A stretch of 6,947 nucleotides of DNA, taken from the NCBI GenBank assembly GCA_003577005.1, contig QEUW01000590.1, forward strand, positions 1 to 6,947, given 5' to 3'. Of the stretch, positions 6,228 to 6,947 are shown piece by piece. The translations under genes were made by a program, and so were the position numbers. Within the stretch, counting starts at the first letter, position 1, and each line of letters starts with the position of its first letter. Source of the stretch: Chloroflexota bacterium (GTDB lineage: Bacteria; Chloroflexota; Anaerolineae; Caldilineales; Caldilineaceae). Under the pieces are notes generated by a model that saw only the letters and a list, made by a program, of their open reading frames with translations, was not told the DNA's origin and ran no database searches.

Positions 6228-6947
6228 CTACTGGCGCGGCGGTTTGGGAAAGGGATACCACTTGCGGATATAGAGCCGGTCAAAATAAGAGAGGTCGCTG
6301 TTCCACCCCACCTCAAAGCCACCTAGAGTCAACTCGCTAGGGACCGGGTAGAGCATGATAGACTTACGGTCAAAGCGTGAATACTTGGTGATGCGCTTGT
6401 CGTAGACCTGAAAAATGTTTACATCCACCTGCTCTTTGGTCCAGTGATTGGGTGGACCCTGATAGAATTCGTACACCGCATCTTTGTTCCAGGGGATGGT
6501 GGTGGCCGGATTCTGGTGTTCATGAACCAGCCCCAGCGCGTGCCCAAACTCGTGCAGTACCACACGGCGCACTTCGTCGTTGGGCGTGGCGCGGGTCAGC
6601 CAGCCAAAGTTCATGGTCGGCTCGTCCATCTTGATCCGGCGGTCGAGCGCATCGCTGCCCACCAGCGACCAGGAACCGGCCTGCTGGAACGAGATGCGGA
6701 TCTCGGCGTTGGGGTCGCCGCCAAAGTCAAAGCTGATATTGGCGTGCTGGCTCCAATCCTGGGCGAACTGCGCTACTTTGCGCTGGATCACGGCATCGCC
6801 ATCCAAAAAGCGGATGCGCAGCGTCCGGCCTGCCTCCCACAACTTGTCGATCAGGACGGCCGCCCTGGTGCTGCTCTCATCGCCGGGCTGGATGAGCGGC
6901 GAAAAACGTTGGCCGGGGGGCAGGCGGTCGATGCAGGTGCGCAGGTT
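6228..6947 (-). CDS. Metzincin-type zinc metallopeptidase (M12-like), C-terminal part, cut by right edge
   Basis: The frame is open from the stop TAG (6230-6228) to the window edge, giving 239 visible residues; the start lies outside. HEFGHALGLVHE at visible residues 132-143 is the full metzincin zinc motif HExxHxxGxxHE, with three His ligands and the catalytic Glu. SIMLYP at 196-201 supplies the Met-turn expected downstream of it. The region before it (RTLRIRFLDGD, then WSQHANISFDF) resembles the pro-region-distal part of bacterial astacin-like or matrixin-like enzymes, which cut peptide bonds and are normally secreted. The N-terminus is not visible, so no signal peptide can be judged. A TTG at 6842 is not the start, since family-like sequence (CIDRLPPGQRFSPLI) continues upstream. 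It is convergent with the MFS gene. Unrelated to the other metallopeptidase in the window. Confidence 0.88.
   Translation of the reverse strand, partial: NLRTCIDRLPPGQRFSPLIQPGDESSTRAAVLIDKLWEAGRTLRIRFLDGDAVIQRKVAQFAQDWSQHANISFDFGGDPNAEIRISFQQAGSWSLVGSDALDRRIKMDEPTMNFGWLTRATPNDEVRRVVLHEFGHALGLVHEHQNPATTIPWNKDAVYEFYQGPPNHWTKEQVDVNIFQVYDKRITKYSRFDRKSIMLYPVPSELTLGGFEVGWNSDLSYFDRLYIRKWYPFPKPPRQ

Noticed and set aside
6840..6842. TTG as start of the right-hand metallopeptidase
   Set aside because: The frame stays open and protein-like up to the window edge, so the gene begins outside.
1..6947. CRISPR arrays, insertion sequences, tRNA genes, toxin-antitoxin or defence modules
   Set aside because: Looked for on both strands; no regularly spaced repeats, transposase motifs, cloverleaf or nuclease/defence gene pair was seen.

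Overview
The window looks like ordinary chromosome from a GC-rich filamentous Chloroflexota bacterium (Chloroflexus/Roseiflexus type). That placement is an inference. It rests on an archaeal-type aspartyl-tRNA synthetase under T-box control, the style of the adenosine deaminase and metallopeptidase genes, and the base composition. It holds six protein genes, two of them cut by the window edges, plus one well-defined riboregulator. No CRISPR array, transposon, rRNA or tRNA gene is visible.

Left part, minus strand (1-3096). Read in the direction of transcription, the order is: a membrane-anchored zinc-metallopeptidase-like protein of unknown family (3096-1753); sfsA 15 bp downstream (1737-976); then a separate transcription unit. 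That unit has a good sigma70-type promoter (949-921), a complete T-box leader with an Asp (GAC) specifier and an intrinsic terminator (about 914-549), and the start of aspS (512 to the left edge). The leader fills the 463-bp gap between sfsA and aspS, so this is not empty DNA.

Middle, divergent intergenic region (3097-3185). This AT-richer stretch contains overlapping inverted repeats that could be operators between the metallopeptidase gene and the plus-strand cluster.

Right part, plus strand (3186-6171). Three tightly coupled genes follow: an adenosine deaminase homologue, rsmI (16S rRNA methyltransferase) and an MFS transporter. Their stop and start codons overlap (TGATG, TAATG), so they are probably one operon. 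It ends at a strong hairpin terminator (6189-6222). The adenosine deaminase lacks the N-terminal HxH metal-binding motif in its reading frame and may be frameshifted. A convergent minus-strand metzincin-type metallopeptidase, cut by the right edge, occupies 6947-6228.

The best-supported non-routine element is the aspS T-box. Specifier codon, discriminator-pairing base and downstream gene all agree on tRNA-Asp, while the synthetase carries residues associated with non-discriminating enzymes that also charge tRNA-Asn. I found no convincing wholly new system.
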